Origin: Enterobacter cancerogenus
GTDB taxonomy: Bacteria > Pseudomonadota > Gammaproteobacteria > Enterobacterales > Enterobacteriaceae
Reading direction: 5' to 3'
NCBI GenBank assembly: GCA_000773965.1
Contig: JRUP01000008.1
Location: forward strand, 1-64,000
Length of the DNA stretch: 64,000 bases
Below the pieces are notes generated by a model. It was not told the DNA's origin, ran no database searches, and worked only from the letters and a program-made list of their open reading frames with translations. Every line of letters starts with the position of its first letter. Position 1 is the first letter of the stretch. This document shows positions 29,566-42,717 of the stretch, piece after piece. The translations under genes and the position numbers were made by a program.

Positions 29566-29862
29566 CGCGTTAAAAATTCCAGTGTCTGAAGTCCGGACCG
29601 ATAAATGGCGGAAGAGTGGGTAGGTTACCGGGCTGTATATTAACGATTAAATACGCCTTCGACATAATTAATAACCAAAATGACTAAGTGGTTTTTCGGG
29701 TAATGTTAATCGGCAAAAGTGGTAAATAAAGTCGCGTTTATTCAGTACGTTAATCAACATGTGGCGGCATAGGCATGCGCAAAATGCCCTTTTCATCGTA
29801 AGCGGGTGCGAAAAATCTGTGATTCAGGTAGAATTCGGCGGTTTTTAAGTCTGAGAGCCATT
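29566..29862. promoter_or_regulatory. Divergent promoter region of cysJIH and queD
   Basis: About 300 AT-rich bases separate the divergent starts of cysJ and queD, with no gene inside. In relatives CysB binds upstream of cysJ. I can see the AT-rich stretch around 29640-29740 that would suit it, but no diagnostic site. Confidence 0.4.
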
Positions 29863-30222
29863 ATGTCTACCACGCTGTTTAAAGAGTTCCAGTTCGAATC
29901 TGCCCACCGTCTGCCGCATGTGCCTGAAGGGCATAAATGTGGTCGTCTGCATGGCCATTCGTTCCTGGTGCGATTAGAAATTACCGGTGAAGTGGATGCG
30001 CATACCGGTTGGGTCATGGATTTTGCCGAACTGAAGGCGGCGTTTATGCCGATTTATGATCGTCTCGATCATCACTATCTGAATGATATTCCAGGCCTGG
30101 AAAATCCAACCAGCGAAGTGCTGGCAAAATGGATTTGGGATCAGATGAAACCGATCCTGCCAGAACTGAGTGCAGTGATGATCAAGGAAACCTGTACCGC
30201 AGGTTGTACTTATAAAGGTTAA
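29863..30222 (+). CDS. queD: 6-carboxytetrahydropterin synthase QueD
   Basis: A 119-residue enzyme of the queuosine pathway that converts dihydroneopterin triphosphate to carboxytetrahydropterin. The zinc and catalytic region [24 protein letters not shown] is complete in its key residues (Cys in KCGRLHGH; His15-type and HGH ligands), and the late DHHYLND and KETCTAGC segments are typical. The ATG at 29863 is chosen by alignment to E. coli; a frame 19 codons longer lacks homology. Confidence 0.96.
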   Translation: MSTTLFKEFQFESAHRLPHVPEGHKCGRLHGHSFLVRLEITGEVDAHTGWVMDFAELKAAFMPIYDRLDHHYLNDIPGLENPTSEVLAKWIWDQMKPILPELSAVMIKETCTAGCTYKG

Positions 30223-30351
30223 TCACTGTTGACGGGCTGCCGCTGTGCAGCCTGACTTTCAGCTATACGCTTCTTTACGTTCACTTCATCTCCCTGTCAT
30301 CCGCCCCCTCTACGTTGTTGTCTCCTTCATTAAAGATCAAGAGAATCAACA

Positions 30352-30951
30352 ATGAACTTCGTTAAACGCCTTTCTGTTATCGCTTTGCTGGTTTCCGCCT
30401 CTGCCGCCGTTCAGGCGCAAAACGTCCTCGATTTTCCGCAGCCTGAAAAAGTACCGGATGAGTTCTATGCCGTGACTGAAATTCCGGCGGGCGGGATGAT
30501 TAAATATGAAACCGACGCGAAAACCGGTTTTATCGTGGCTGACCGTTTCCAGTCGATGCCGGTTGCCTATCCGGCAAACTACGGCTCACTGACCCAATCA
30601 CTGGGCGGTGATGGCGATCCGCTGGATGTGATCTTCTACACCCGCGCGCCACTGCAACCGGGCACACTGATCAAACTGCGCCCGATTGGCGTGCTGAAAA
30701 TGATTGATGGTGGCGAAGTGGACGACAAGATTGTTGCGGTACCAACCAGCAAAATCGACCCAACCTATGACGACATCAAAGAGATGAAAGACTTGCCGAA
30801 AATGGAGCAGGAACGTATGGAAGCCTTCTTCCGCGTGTATAAGCAGTTGCCAGATGGCCGTAAGAAAGTTGAGCTGAATGGTTTTGAAGATGCGGCGAAA
30901 GCCAGGGCTGAGATCAAACAGGCCTTCGACGCGTATAAAGCAAAGCAATAA
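30352..30951 (+). CDS. Secreted family I inorganic pyrophosphatase
   Basis: A 199-residue protein with an N-terminal Sec signal peptide (about residues 1-22, hydrophobic core VIALLVSASAAV, ending VQA) joined to a complete soluble pyrophosphatase. The metal and substrate residues are visible: IPAGGMIKYE, the DGDPLDV triad of aspartates, and VDDKIVAVP. The normal cytoplasmic Ppa of enterobacteria has no signal, so this copy should hydrolyse pyrophosphate in the periplasm. It stands alone between queD and queE in AT-richer flanks; a hairpin follows. It is probably a second pyrophosphatase rather than the essential one. Confidence 0.9.
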   Translation: MNFVKRLSVIALLVSASAAVQAQNVLDFPQPEKVPDEFYAVTEIPAGGMIKYETDAKTGFIVADRFQSMPVAYPANYGSLTQSLGGDGDPLDVIFYTRAPLQPGTLIKLRPIGVLKMIDGGEVDDKIVAVPTSKIDPTYDDIKEMKDLPKMEQERMEAFFRVYKQLPDGRKKVELNGFEDAAKARAEIKQAFDAYKAKQ

Positions 30952-31023
30952 AACCTAAGCATGTGTCGGCGGGGTAATGGAAAAAGTCGCTATCCATATC
31001 GTTTAGCCGGAGCGGTAATGAAC

Positions 31024-31047
31024 AGGGTCGCCATCAATGGCGACCCT
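31024..31047. terminator. Palindrome between pyrophosphatase gene and queE
   Basis: AGGGTCGCCAT and its exact inverse ATGGCGACCCT are separated by two bases. It lies between convergent genes and lacks a T tract. A related hairpin upstream of mazG suggests a small family of REP-like palindromes. Confidence 0.6.
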
Positions 31048-31093
31048 TCAAACAGGTTTGAGTCAGGTGCCGCAGGGATGCACACCTGATGAA

Positions 31094-31765
31094 TCAGGCG
31101 ATATTCAGATACTTATGTGTCTGCATCGAAAGGCGCCAGTTACGCGCAATGCAGGTCTCAATGCACAGTTTGGTGGCGGCATCGCCACGACTGATCGGTT
31201 GCAGCGCCACAATGCGCTTCTTGTCATCATGCAGACCCGACAGCAGCACATCTAACGCTTCGACATCACGCTCACGCGCCACCGGATGTTTAATCTCATC
31301 CGCACGCTGCAACGCCTGCGGCAGCACATCGTAACCGCCGCGCATATTGACCTTCGGTGAAACCGTCACCCAGGTGCTGTCAGAACAGTGCACTTCATGT
31401 GTACCGCTGGTTTCAATCTGGCATTCAAATCCGGCCGCTTCCAACGCCTCGGTCAACGGGCGCAAATCAAAAATAGCCGGTTCACCGCCAGTGATCACCA
31501 CATGGCGCGCGGTCCAGCCCTGACGTTGAATGGTCTCGATCAGCATCGCCGCATCGGCACTGCCCCAGGCGTCACTCTCCACGGTTTTCACCAGAATGTC
31601 GCCCAGCGAGGTCTCCCGATTGGCCAGCTTTTCCCAGGTATGTTTGGTATCACACCAGCTACAGCCCACCGGACATCCCTGTAAGCGGATGAACAGCGCC
31701 GGAACACCGGTGTAAAAACCTTCACCCTGCAGGGTCTGGAACATTTCGTTAATCGGGTAGAACAT
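31094..31765 (-). CDS. queE: 7-carboxy-7-deazaguanine synthase QueE
   Basis: A 223-residue radical-SAM enzyme that contracts carboxytetrahydropterin (the QueD product) to 7-carboxy-7-deazaguanine. The iron-sulfur cysteines are in GCPVGCSWCDTK (CX3CX2C), and VITGGEPAIF is the AdoMet-binding GGE motif. N-terminal QTLQGEGFYTG is conserved. queD and queE flank the secreted pyrophosphatase, convergent to each other. Confidence 0.97.
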   Translation of the reverse strand: MFYPINEMFQTLQGEGFYTGVPALFIRLQGCPVGCSWCDTKHTWEKLANRETSLGDILVKTVESDAWGSADAAMLIETIQRQGWTARHVVITGGEPAIFDLRPLTEALEAAGFECQIETSGTHEVHCSDSTWVTVSPKVNMRGGYDVLPQALQRADEIKHPVARERDVEALDVLLSGLHDDKKRIVALQPISRGDAATKLCIETCIARNWRLSMQTHKYLNIA

Positions 31766-31848
31766 TTTTCACTCACGTCTAAAATTCGAGGCGGGGATTA
31801 TGGCAGATTTTCGCCGTGCGTTCACAGCTGCTTCGTGCCAAAAAAGCA

Positions 31849-31873
31849 AAAGCCCCGCACGAGGCGGGGCTTT
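31849..31873 (-). terminator. Rho-independent terminator of eno
   Basis: A 10-bp stem AAAGCCCCGC / GCGGGGCTTT with a five-base loop; on the minus strand it is followed by a T-rich run. It lies 42 bases past the eno stop and ends the pyrG-eno transcript. Confidence 0.88.
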
Positions 31874-31914
31874 ATCAGCGATGATGCGGCCCATCAGGCC
31901 ACATCAACAGACCC

Positions 31915-33234
<1,320 letters not shown>

Positions 33235-33287
33235 TCAATCCTAAGACAAACAACGCGCGAAAAGTTCGCGCGCTGTTCGTTAAACTC

Positions 33288-34940
<1,653 letters not shown>

Positions 34941-35174
34941 TTAGGTTTAAAGACGGTGGAATAACCAAGACGGGAAAATAGTATACCCGAAGTCGTCCTC
35001 AGCCACAATTGATGAATCACATCACCCCCCCGCATTGCAGCCGATAACATAGCGAATAGACGAGGGTGAAATGTTGACGTGCGTCACAAAGTTGCCGCTT
35101 GGCTGAATCGAGTAAGCTCAAGCGGACAATTTATGCGCAATGCAGGAATAATCGACAATTTAAAGAATAACCGC

Positions 35175-35966
35175 TTAGTCTTTGTTCTCACTGCATTTCA
35201 CCTGCTGCCAGGCGGCTTCCATTTGATCCAGGGTCGCATCCTGCATCGCCAGTCCCTGCCCGCTGATGATGGATTCAACCTGACGGAAGCGACGCTCAAA
35301 TTTATCATTGGCTTTTTGTAAGGCGATTTCGGCTTTGCTACCCAGATGGCGCGAAAGGTTGACGGTGGCAAACAGCAAATCGCCAATCTCCTCTTCCAGC
35401 TTGTCATTGTCGACCACCGCCTGCTGCGCTTCGTGCATCACTTCATCGATCTCTTCATGCACTTTATCCAGCACTGGCCCCAGGTTATTCCAGTCGAATC
35501 CCACCGTGCTACAGCGCTTCTGGATTTTGTAAGCACGCATCAGTGCAGGCAAGGCTTTAGGAATGTCATCCAGCACCGAATGCTGTGACTTCTCTGCGCG
35601 CTCGCTGTGTTTGATCGCTTCCCAGTTTTTCAGTACTTCCTGCGTGGTGTCGGCCTGCACATCACCAAAGATATGCGGATGACGGCGCTCCAGCTTGTCG
35701 CTAATCGCATTGCAGATGTCATCGAAGTTGAAACGCTGTTGCTCATCCGCCATTTGCGCGTAAAACACCACCTGAAACAGCAGATCGCCGAGTTCACCGC
35801 GCAGGTCATCAAAGTCCTCGCGCTGAATCGCGTCGATCACTTCGTAGGTCTCTTCCAGCGTGTAAGGGGCGATGGAGGCGAAGGTCTGCTGACGATCCCA
35901 CGGGCAGCCACGTTCCGGGTCGCGCAAGGTTTGCATGATGGTGAGCAGACGATTCAGGGCTGTCAT
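35175..35966 (-). CDS. mazG: Nucleoside triphosphate pyrophosphohydrolase MazG
   Basis: A 263-residue enzyme that removes pyrophosphate from NTPs and modulates the stringent response. Two MazG domains are seen: CPWDRQQTF with EETYEVIDAI and GELGDLLFQV, then EIDEVMHEAQ with LEEEIGDLLFATVNL. The ATG at 35966, with AGGA upstream, starts MTALNRLLTIMQ as in E. coli; a 50-codon upstream extension crosses repeat DNA and is rejected. It lies downstream of relA, separated by two hairpins. Confidence 0.96.
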   Translation of the reverse strand: MTALNRLLTIMQTLRDPERGCPWDRQQTFASIAPYTLEETYEVIDAIQREDFDDLRGELGDLLFQVVFYAQMADEQQRFNFDDICNAISDKLERRHPHIFGDVQADTTQEVLKNWEAIKHSERAEKSQHSVLDDIPKALPALMRAYKIQKRCSTVGFDWNNLGPVLDKVHEEIDEVMHEAQQAVVDNDKLEEEIGDLLFATVNLSRHLGSKAEIALQKANDKFERRFRQVESIISGQGLAMQDATLDQMEAAWQQVKCSENKD

Positions 35967-35996
35967 GGGGAAATCCTTAGGGGTTAAAATGGAAAA

Positions 35997-36015
35997 GGCC
36001 GCCAAAATGGCGACC
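35997..36015. repeat. Small GGTCGCCA-type palindrome
   Basis: GGCCGCCA and TGGCGACC form an 8-base inverted repeat with one G-T type mismatch and a three-base loop, and resembles the palindrome near 31030. It lies in the relA-mazG gap. Confidence 0.45.
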
Positions 36016-36084
36016 CTGAGGCGCACCGACATCTGGTCGACGCGCAGAACAACCTGGACGTGCCGTTTCGGGCGTACAATAAAT

Positions 36085-36113
36085 GCCAGGCTGCCCTTCC
36101 ATGGCGGCCTGGC
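36085..36113 (-). terminator. Hairpin downstream of relA
   Basis: An 11-bp stem (GCCAGGCTGCC / GGCGGCCTGGC, one G-U type pair) with a seven-base loop begins five bases past the relA stop. On the minus strand it is followed by ATTTATT. It probably reduces read-through from relA into mazG. Confidence 0.6.
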
Positions 36114-36117
36114 CACA

Positions 36118-38352
36118 TCAGTTCAGACGGCGTGCGTCGATGATATCCGGCACCTGATTAAGACGCGCCAGCACGCGACCCAGCACCTGCTGGTTGTAGA
36201 TTTCGATATCCATATCAATGGTTGCCAGCTGCTTTTTGGTGTCGCTGCGGCTGGAAACGCCCAGCACGTTAACCTTCTCATTCGCCAGAATGGTAGTGAT
36301 ATCGCGCAGTAAGCCGCTGCGATCGTTGGCGGTAACGCGCACCACCAGCGAATAACCGCTGGAGTAATCTTCACCCCACACCGCATCGACAATACGTTCC
36401 GGCGCATGGGAGATCAGCTCGCTGAGCTGGTCACAATCGGCACGGTGAATGGAAATGCCGCGCCCCTGGGTGATAAAGCCCACGATATCGTCACCGGGGA
36501 TCGGCTGGCAGCAGCGCGCGATGTGGTGCAGCAGATTGCCCACGCCTTCCACTACCACGCGTCCGCTTTCTCTGCGCGCAGATGATGGCTGATGTGATTT
36601 CTGCGTCAGTTGACGCAGCGCCTCGCGATCTTCCTCTTCCGCACTCGGTTTGTTGAGCTTGGCCTGCAGGAAATTAACCATCTGATTGAGGCGAATATCG
36701 CCGCCGCCAATCATCGCCAATAGCTCATCCTGCGAGCTGACGTTATAACGCGGCAGCAGAATTTTTTCTGCATCGCGGAAACTGATATCCAGCTGGCTCA
36801 ACTCACTTTCAAGAATCTGGCGACCGGCCAGAATGTTCTTGTCGCGATCCTGTTTGCGGAACCAGGCGTGAATCTTCGAACGACCACGGCTGGTGGTGAT
36901 ATAGCCGAGGTTCGGGTTCAGCCAGTCGCGGCTTGGATTCGGCTGCTTCTGAGTGATCACTTCAATCTGATCGCCCATCTGTAACTGATAGGTGAACGGC
37001 ACGATACGGCCGCTGATCTTGGCACCAATGCAGCGATGGCCGATATCACTGTGAATGTGATAAGCGAAGTCCAGCGGTGTAGAACCCGATGGCAGATCGA
37101 CCACGTCGCCTTTCGGGGTAAACACGTACACCCGATCGTCAAATACCTGACTGCGCACCTCTTCCAGCATCTCGCCAGAATCCGCCATCTCTTCCTGCCA
37201 GGTAATCAGCTTACGCAGCCACGCAATGCGTTCTTCGTGCCCTGCCGCACCGCGCGCGTTGCTGGAAGTCGGGCCTTCTTTGTACTTCCAGTGCGCGGCC
37301 ACGCCCAACTCCGCATCTTCATGCATCTGGCGAGTACGAATCTGGATCTCTACCGTCTTGCCCTGCGGACCGAGCACCACGGTGTGAATGGATTGATAAC
37401 CGTTGGGTTTTGGATTGGCAACGTAGTCGTCGAACTCGCTGGGAAGATGGCGATACAGCGTGTGCACGGTGCCTAACGCGCCGTAGCAATCCTGCAAACG
37501 TTCTGCCACGATGCGCACCGCGCGCACATCGAACAGCTCATCAAACGCCAGCGACTTTTTCTGCATCTTGCGCCAGATGCTGTAGATATGTTTCGGGCGG
37601 CCATACACTTCAGCACGCACGCCCTCCTTCTGCATCTCTGCACGTAAGTTACTCACGAAATTATCAATGTAACCTTCACGGTCAATACGGCGCTCATGCA
37701 GCAGTTTGGCGATGCGTTTGTACTCATCGGGATGCAGATAGCGGAAGCAGTAATCTTCCAGCTCCCATTTGAGCTGGCCGATGCCCAGACGGTTGGCTAA
37801 CGGCGCATAGATGTTGGTGCTCTCTTTAGCGGCGAGAACGCGTTCGTCTTCTGGCGCGTCCTTCATTTCACGCAGGTGGGCGATACGTTCTGCCAGCTTG
37901 ATGACGACGCAGCGGAAATCTTCCACCATCGCCAGCAGCATGCGGCGTACGTTATCCACCTGCTCGGAAGCCATTGAATCATTGTGGATGGCTTTCAGCT
38001 GGCGGATCGCGTCCATGTCGCGCACGCCGTGCACCAATGACACAATGCCTTTGCCGAAAGACTTTTCCAGCTCTTCTTCACTGACCACGTCGGCGTTAGC
38101 CAGCGGGAACAGCAAGGCCGCGCGCAGGCTGTCGTTGTCCATACTGAGCATGGTGAGTATTTCCACCATCTCAATACCGCGCCACAGCAGCAGAGCCTGA
38201 TCTGGATGGTTGTGCGTTTCGGTTTCACAGTAGCGCCAGGTGTCCGCCAATCGCTGACAGGATTGCGGATTATTGATATTTAAACTGGCGATCCACTGGT
38301 CAAGGGCAAATTCCCCTTCCGTATTTAAATGCGCACTTCTAACCGCAACCAT
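36118..38352 (-). CDS. relA: GTP pyrophosphokinase RelA
   Basis: A 744-residue ribosome-associated enzyme that makes (p)ppGpp when uncharged tRNA is bound. The N-terminal HD region is the degenerate, non-hydrolysing type. The synthetase domain (about 240-390) has RPKHIYSIWRKMQ and ANPKPNGYQSIHT. TGS and zinc-finger domains and a C-terminal ACT domain follow. The ATG at 38352 (AGGAGAGG before it) gives exactly the E. coli length. Order rlmD-relA-mazG is conserved. Confidence 0.97.
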   Translation of the reverse strand: MVAVRSAHLNTEGEFALDQWIASLNINNPQSCQRLADTWRYCETETHNHPDQALLLWRGIEMVEILTMLSMDNDSLRAALLFPLANADVVSEEELEKSFGKGIVSLVHGVRDMDAIRQLKAIHNDSMASEQVDNVRRMLLAMVEDFRCVVIKLAERIAHLREMKDAPEDERVLAAKESTNIYAPLANRLGIGQLKWELEDYCFRYLHPDEYKRIAKLLHERRIDREGYIDNFVSNLRAEMQKEGVRAEVYGRPKHIYSIWRKMQKKSLAFDELFDVRAVRIVAERLQDCYGALGTVHTLYRHLPSEFDDYVANPKPNGYQSIHTVVLGPQGKTVEIQIRTRQMHEDAELGVAAHWKYKEGPTSSNARGAAGHEERIAWLRKLITWQEEMADSGEMLEEVRSQVFDDRVYVFTPKGDVVDLPSGSTPLDFAYHIHSDIGHRCIGAKISGRIVPFTYQLQMGDQIEVITQKQPNPSRDWLNPNLGYITTSRGRSKIHAWFRKQDRDKNILAGRQILESELSQLDISFRDAEKILLPRYNVSSQDELLAMIGGGDIRLNQMVNFLQAKLNKPSAEEEDREALRQLTQKSHQPSSARRESGRVVVEGVGNLLHHIARCCQPIPGDDIVGFITQGRGISIHRADCDQLSELISHAPERIVDAVWGEDYSSGYSLVVRVTANDRSGLLRDITTILANEKVNVLGVSSRSDTKKQLATIDMDIEIYNQQVLGRVLARLNQVPDIIDARRLN

Positions 38353-38384
38353 ATCCTCTCCTGCCATAACGACGAAAACGCCGC

Positions 38385-39701
38385 TTATGCTTTGCTAAAC
38401 AGCACCATGGACTCGAGATGACTGGTATGTGGGAACATATCCAGCATCGCGACCCTTTCCAAATGGTAGCCCGCCGACAGTAATGCCTGACTGTCGCGCG
38501 CAAGTGTTGTTGGGTTACAGGAAACATAGACCACGCGTTGCGGCGCAAGTTTAACGATATGCGACATCACACCCGCGGCCCCAGCGCGTGCTGGATCCAG
38601 TAACACCTTGTTAAATCCCTGCGCTGCCCAAGGCTGGTGGGCAACGTCTTCCTCCAGGTTGTGCTGGAAAAAGCGGACATTTTTAAGATTATTCAGCTCA
38701 GCATTATACGCTGCCTGGTGGACTAATGCTGCAACACCCTCCACACCCACAGCATTTTGTACGAACTTTCCTACAGGCAAAGTGAAATTTCCCATACCGC
38801 AAAACAGATCCAGCACCCGATCTTCGGGCTGTAAATCGAGCCATTCAATGGCTTTTGTCACCATCTGCTGATTCACGCCATCATTCACCTGGATGAAATC
38901 CTGCGGGCTGAAAGTCAGTTTCAAATCAAAAGATTGGTAGAAAGGTGCGTAATCCCCCAGCGGCTGCAAATTCTCGCTGCCGTCCGCCAGATACAACATC
39001 AGCTGATGCTCATGCGAAAAGCGTTCCAGTTTTACACGATCGCCTGCGGACAATGCATCAAGATGACGCAGCACCATCAGCGGGCCATTATCTGCCAGCA
39101 CTAACTCGACATGGCCCAGTCGCCGTGCGGCCTGCAAGCTGCTAAGACACCGGAGCAACGGCTGCAGTAACGCTTCAAGCTCGGGCACCAAAATGGGGCA
39201 TTGAGTTAACTCAACTAAGTCGTTGCTGGCCGCCTGGCGGAACCCCATTTGTAAACGCTGCTGTTTAGGCTGCCATTGCAGTCCCAGACGGGCGCGACGG
39301 CGGTAGCCCCAGGTGTTGCCACTGATGATCTCATTCACCTGCACCGGCAAAGGCGCATCCCGGCTCAACATTCGGCTCAGTGCACGTGCTTTACTGTCCT
39401 CCTGTAACGCGATCGCGGCATGCTGTTGCTGGCAGCCACCACACACGCCAAAGTGCACGCAGCGCGGTGTTTCCCGCTGTGCGCTTGGCTGCATAATCTT
39501 TTTGGCCTTGGCCCGCGAGAACTGACGTTTATCTTCCACGACCATGACTTCTGCCTGTTCACCCGGCAGTGCGCCGCTGACAAACATCGCTTTGCCATTA
39601 TGGCGCGCAACACCTTGTCCAAAGGGATCAAGATCTTCGATAGTGACGGTAATACGCTGCTTTGTCGCCACACGCTGTTTTGCGGAGTAAAATTGCGCCA
39701 T
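38385..39701 (-). CDS. rlmD: 23S rRNA (uracil1939-C5)-methyltransferase RlmD
   Basis: A 438-residue AdoMet enzyme. A TRAM domain (about 15-75) is followed by four cluster cysteines ([10 protein letters not shown] plus LTQCPIL) for a 4Fe-4S centre. The methyltransferase part has [22 protein letters not shown] and the catalytic cysteine in [12 protein letters not shown]. It is 32 bases upstream of relA and divergent from barA. Confidence 0.97.
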   Translation of the reverse strand: MAQFYSAKQRVATKQRITVTIEDLDPFGQGVARHNGKAMFVSGALPGEQAEVMVVEDKRQFSRAKAKKIMQPSAQRETPRCVHFGVCGGCQQQHAAIALQEDSKARALSRMLSRDAPLPVQVNEIISGNTWGYRRRARLGLQWQPKQQRLQMGFRQAASNDLVELTQCPILVPELEALLQPLLRCLSSLQAARRLGHVELVLADNGPLMVLRHLDALSAGDRVKLERFSHEHQLMLYLADGSENLQPLGDYAPFYQSFDLKLTFSPQDFIQVNDGVNQQMVTKAIEWLDLQPEDRVLDLFCGMGNFTLPVGKFVQNAVGVEGVAALVHQAAYNAELNNLKNVRFFQHNLEEDVAHQPWAAQGFNKVLLDPARAGAAGVMSHIVKLAPQRVVYVSCNPTTLARDSQALLSAGYHLERVAMLDMFPHTSHLESMVLFSKA

Positions 39702-39792
39702 AGTGTTGTGAATTCTCTAAATTAATGGGGTGTGCCATCGCAAGCGGATTGTGCACAGGGATATCAATGCCAGGAGTTGCCAGGCCACAATT

Positions 39793-42522
39793 ATGACCAA
39801 ATATAGCCTGCGGGCGCGAATGATGATTTTGATACTGGCGCCAACCTTAATGATTGGTCTGCTGCTCAGTACCTTCTTCGTGGTGCACCGTTATAACGAA
39901 TTACAACATCAGGTGCGCGATGCCGGATCGAACATTATCGAACCGCTGGCAGTCTCCAGCGAATACGGTATGACCTGGCACAATCGTGATGCGATTCGCG
40001 AGCTGGTCAGCCTGCTGCATCGTCGTCATTCCGATATTGTCCGTGCCATTACCGTTTTCGACAACAACAATCACATCTACGTCACTTCGAACAACAACCA
40101 AAATCTGGCGTTATTGCAGAAAGAAGACATCTCGACGCTGGAAGAGGGTGTCTCCGTCGAGCGCCACGGCAATTTGATGGTGCTGCGAACCCCGATTATC
40201 TCCGAACGCTATTCCGTAGACGAACTGCCCGGTGAAGATGCCAAACCGGCGGGTAATCCGTTGGGGTATGTGGCTATTGAACTCGATCTGCAATCGGTGC
40301 GGCTGGAGCAGTACAAAGAGGTGTTTGTGGCCACTTTGCTCTTACTGTTTTGTTTGTGCATCGCCATGCTGTTTGCCTATCGCCTGATGCGCGACGTCAC
40401 CGGGCCGATTCGTAACATGGTTTCCACCGTGGACCGCATTCGTCGCGGCCAACTCGACAGCCGCGTTGATGGCTACATGCTGGGCGAACTGAGCATCCTG
40501 AAAAACGGCATCAATGCCATGGCGATGTCGCTCACCGCTTATCACGAAGAGATGCAGCAGAATATCGATCAGGCCACCTACGATCTGCGTGAAACCCTGG
40601 AGCAGCTGGAGATTCAAAACGTCGAGCTGGATTTGGCGAAGAAGCGCGCGCAGGAAGCGGCGCGTATTAAATCAGAATTCCTTGCCAATATGTCGCATGA
40701 GTTACGAACACCGCTCAACGGAGTGATTGGCTTTACCCGTCAGATGCTGAAAACCGGACTGAGCACCAACCAACGCGATTATATGAGCACCATTGAACGC
40801 TCGGCCAATAACCTGCTGAGCATCATCAACGATGTGCTGGATTTCTCAAAGCTCGAAGCCGGCAAACTGGTGCTGGAATCGATCCCCTTCCCGCTACGCG
40901 CCACGCTGGATGAAACGCTGGTGCTGCTGGCACCTTCAGCACATGACAAAGGACTCGAGATCACCGTTTGTCTGGAAAAACAGGTGCCGGATAATGTGAT
41001 TGGCGACCCGCTACGTTTACAGCAGATCATGATTAACCTGATTGGTAATGCCATTAAGTTTACTGAGCAGGGGCACATCGATTTGCGTGTTGAGCTGCGT
41101 AGCCTGAGCACCACGCGCGTTGAACTGGAAATTCAGGTACACGACACCGGCATTGGCATTTCTGAGCAGCAGCAGTCACAGCTGTTCCAGGCGTTTCGTC
41201 AGGCCGATGCGAGTATTTCCCGCCGCCACGGCGGCACTGGTTTGGGTCTGGTGATCACGCAAAAATTGGTGTCGGAGATGGGCGGAGAGATCGCGTTCCA
41301 CAGCCGTCAGAATCAGGGATCCACTTTCTGGGTGCACGTTCATCTCGATCTCAATCCCAACGCGCCGCCCATTCCGCGTATGCTGGAAGATCTGCGCGCC
41401 ATCCCGTTAGCCTATATCGAACCCCATGCCGCGGTGGCGAAAGCAGTGCAGGAGATGCTTAGCATCACGCCGCTGCAGGTTCAGCATTTCACTTCACTGG
41501 AAGCGCTGCCGGATACCCGCTTCCCGCTGTTGTTGATGGGATTGCCGGTGAACGATCCTCACCCCGCCACGCTGCCGGATGCTTTAATTCAACGGCTGCG
41601 CGCCCATGCCGATTCGGTACTGCTGGCGCTGCCCAGCGAGATGATGCTGTTCGCCGACGATTTGCGCGCACGAGGCATCGCCGGCTGTATCGCCAAACCC
41701 GTCTCACTGACGCGCTTGTTGCCGATGCTGCTGGATTTGCACAGTTTGCATAACGATGCCTTACCGCACAGTACCCGTCAGCCGCTGACGGTGATGGCGG
41801 TGGATGACAATCCTGCCAATCTGAAGCTGATCGGTGCGCTGTTGGAGGAGCAGGTTCAGCACATCATTCTGTGCGACAACGCGGAACAGGCCATCCGCCA
41901 GGCGCGGTTACACAAGCTGGATGTGATTTTGATGGATATCCAGATGCCGGATATCGATGGCATTCGCGCCAGTGAAATTATCCGCAGCCTGCCGCTGCAT
42001 GCGAATACCCCAATTGTCGCGGTGACCGCGCATGCGCTGGATGGCGAGCGCCAGCAGCTGATTGGCGCCGGGATGAATGATTATCTGGCGAAGCCGATTG
42101 ATGAAGGCAAGCTGAGCCAACTGTTGCAGCGTTACGCGCCGAACCCCACGGCGGCAGCGCCACTGCTGCCCGATGTTGCGCCGTCACTCGACTGGGCGCT
42201 GGCACTGCGTCAGGCCGCCAACAAACCGGATCTGGCACGCGATCTGCTGCAGATGCTGCTGGATTTCCTGCCGGAGGTGGAAGCGCGCGTGGAGGGTTCC
42301 ATGGCCAGTAATGATGTTAATGGCCTACGCGAGATTATCCATAAGCTGCACGGCAGTGCCAGCTACAGCGGCGTGCCGCGACTCAAACAACTGTGCCAGC
42401 AGCTGGAAAAGAGCCTGCATCAGGAGAGTGATATCGAAGCGCTGGAGCCGGAATTACTGGAGTTGAGTGATGAGATGGCGAACGTGGCGCGTGAGGCCAG
42501 GAAAGTGTTGGGCGTGGGATAA
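39793..42522 (+). CDS. barA: Hybrid sensor histidine kinase BarA
   Basis: A 909-residue inner-membrane kinase that phosphorylates UvrY and so turns on CsrB-type RNAs. Two transmembrane helices (about 9-31 and 172-195) flank a periplasmic domain and are followed by HAMP (about 196-250). The kinase has His302 in SHELRTP and the ATP lid GGTGLGLVI. The receiver has Asp715 in LMDIQMPD, and the Hpt domain has His850 in HKLHGSA. The phosphorelay set is complete. The ATG at 39793 matches [11 protein letters not shown] of E. coli; 21 upstream codons are dropped. Its end product target csrB lies 11 kb downstream in this window. Confidence 0.97.
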   Translation: MTKYSLRARMMILILAPTLMIGLLLSTFFVVHRYNELQHQVRDAGSNIIEPLAVSSEYGMTWHNRDAIRELVSLLHRRHSDIVRAITVFDNNNHIYVTSNNNQNLALLQKEDISTLEEGVSVERHGNLMVLRTPIISERYSVDELPGEDAKPAGNPLGYVAIELDLQSVRLEQYKEVFVATLLLLFCLCIAMLFAYRLMRDVTGPIRNMVSTVDRIRRGQLDSRVDGYMLGELSILKNGINAMAMSLTAYHEEMQQNIDQATYDLRETLEQLEIQNVELDLAKKRAQEAARIKSEFLANMSHELRTPLNGVIGFTRQMLKTGLSTNQRDYMSTIERSANNLLSIINDVLDFSKLEAGKLVLESIPFPLRATLDETLVLLAPSAHDKGLEITVCLEKQVPDNVIGDPLRLQQIMINLIGNAIKFTEQGHIDLRVELRSLSTTRVELEIQVHDTGIGISEQQQSQLFQAFRQADASISRRHGGTGLGLVITQKLVSEMGGEIAFHSRQNQGSTFWVHVHLDLNPNAPPIPRMLEDLRAIPLAYIEPHAAVAKAVQEMLSITPLQVQHFTSLEALPDTRFPLLLMGLPVNDPHPATLPDALIQRLRAHADSVLLALPSEMMLFADDLRARGIAGCIAKPVSLTRLLPMLLDLHSLHNDALPHSTRQPLTVMAVDDNPANLKLIGALLEEQVQHIILCDNAEQAIRQARLHKLDVILMDIQMPDIDGIRASEIIRSLPLHANTPIVAVTAHALDGERQQLIGAGMNDYLAKPIDEGKLSQLLQRYAPNPTAAAPLLPDVAPSLDWALALRQAANKPDLARDLLQMLLDFLPEVEARVEGSMASNDVNGLREIIHKLHGSASYSGVPRLKQLCQQLEKSLHQESDIEALEPELLELSDEMANVAREARKVLGVG

Positions 42523-42538
42523 CGGAACGTTTCATGCC

Positions 42539-42558
42539 CTCTCTTAAGCACAAGAGAG
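42539..42558 (+). terminator. Weak hairpin after barA
   Basis: CTCTCTT and AAGAGAG are separated by six bases, just past the barA stop. No T run follows, so it is at best a partial terminator. Confidence 0.35.
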
Positions 42559-42615
42559 CGCTAATCGAGCATGGTTAAAGAATGACTCGTCGTCTCAATC
42601 ATCGCCACCAACGGT

Positions 42616-42663
42616 CCCCTCGCCCGATAACGGGAGAGGGTTAGGATGAGAGAGGCGCGCCTG
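42616..42663. repeat. Intergenic hairpin repeat, left copy
   Basis: An imperfect hairpin with CCCCTCGCCC and CGGGAGAGGG arms is followed after 13 bases by GGCGCGCCTG. A second copy in the same orientation lies after garD, so the pair flanks the aldarate gene block. Confidence 0.6.
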
Positions 42664-42717
42664 TAAGGCCTGCCCCACATTGCTCGCTGCCACGACATTG
42701 CGCGCGATCAGCCGCAT
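42664..42717 (-). pseudogene. Degenerate duplicate of the 3' end of garK
   Basis: This 54-base stretch matches the last 18 sense codons of garK (42721-42774) at 45 of 54 positions, at an exact offset of 57 bases. Read in the same frame it ends in the same GQAL residues, and then runs on without a stop. It begins right beside the stop codon of the working gene. Confidence 0.7.

Noticed and set aside
35967..36116. N-terminal extension of mazG by 50 residues
   Set aside because: It crosses two hairpins of the intergenic region and has no homology; the ATG at 35966 has AGGA upstream.
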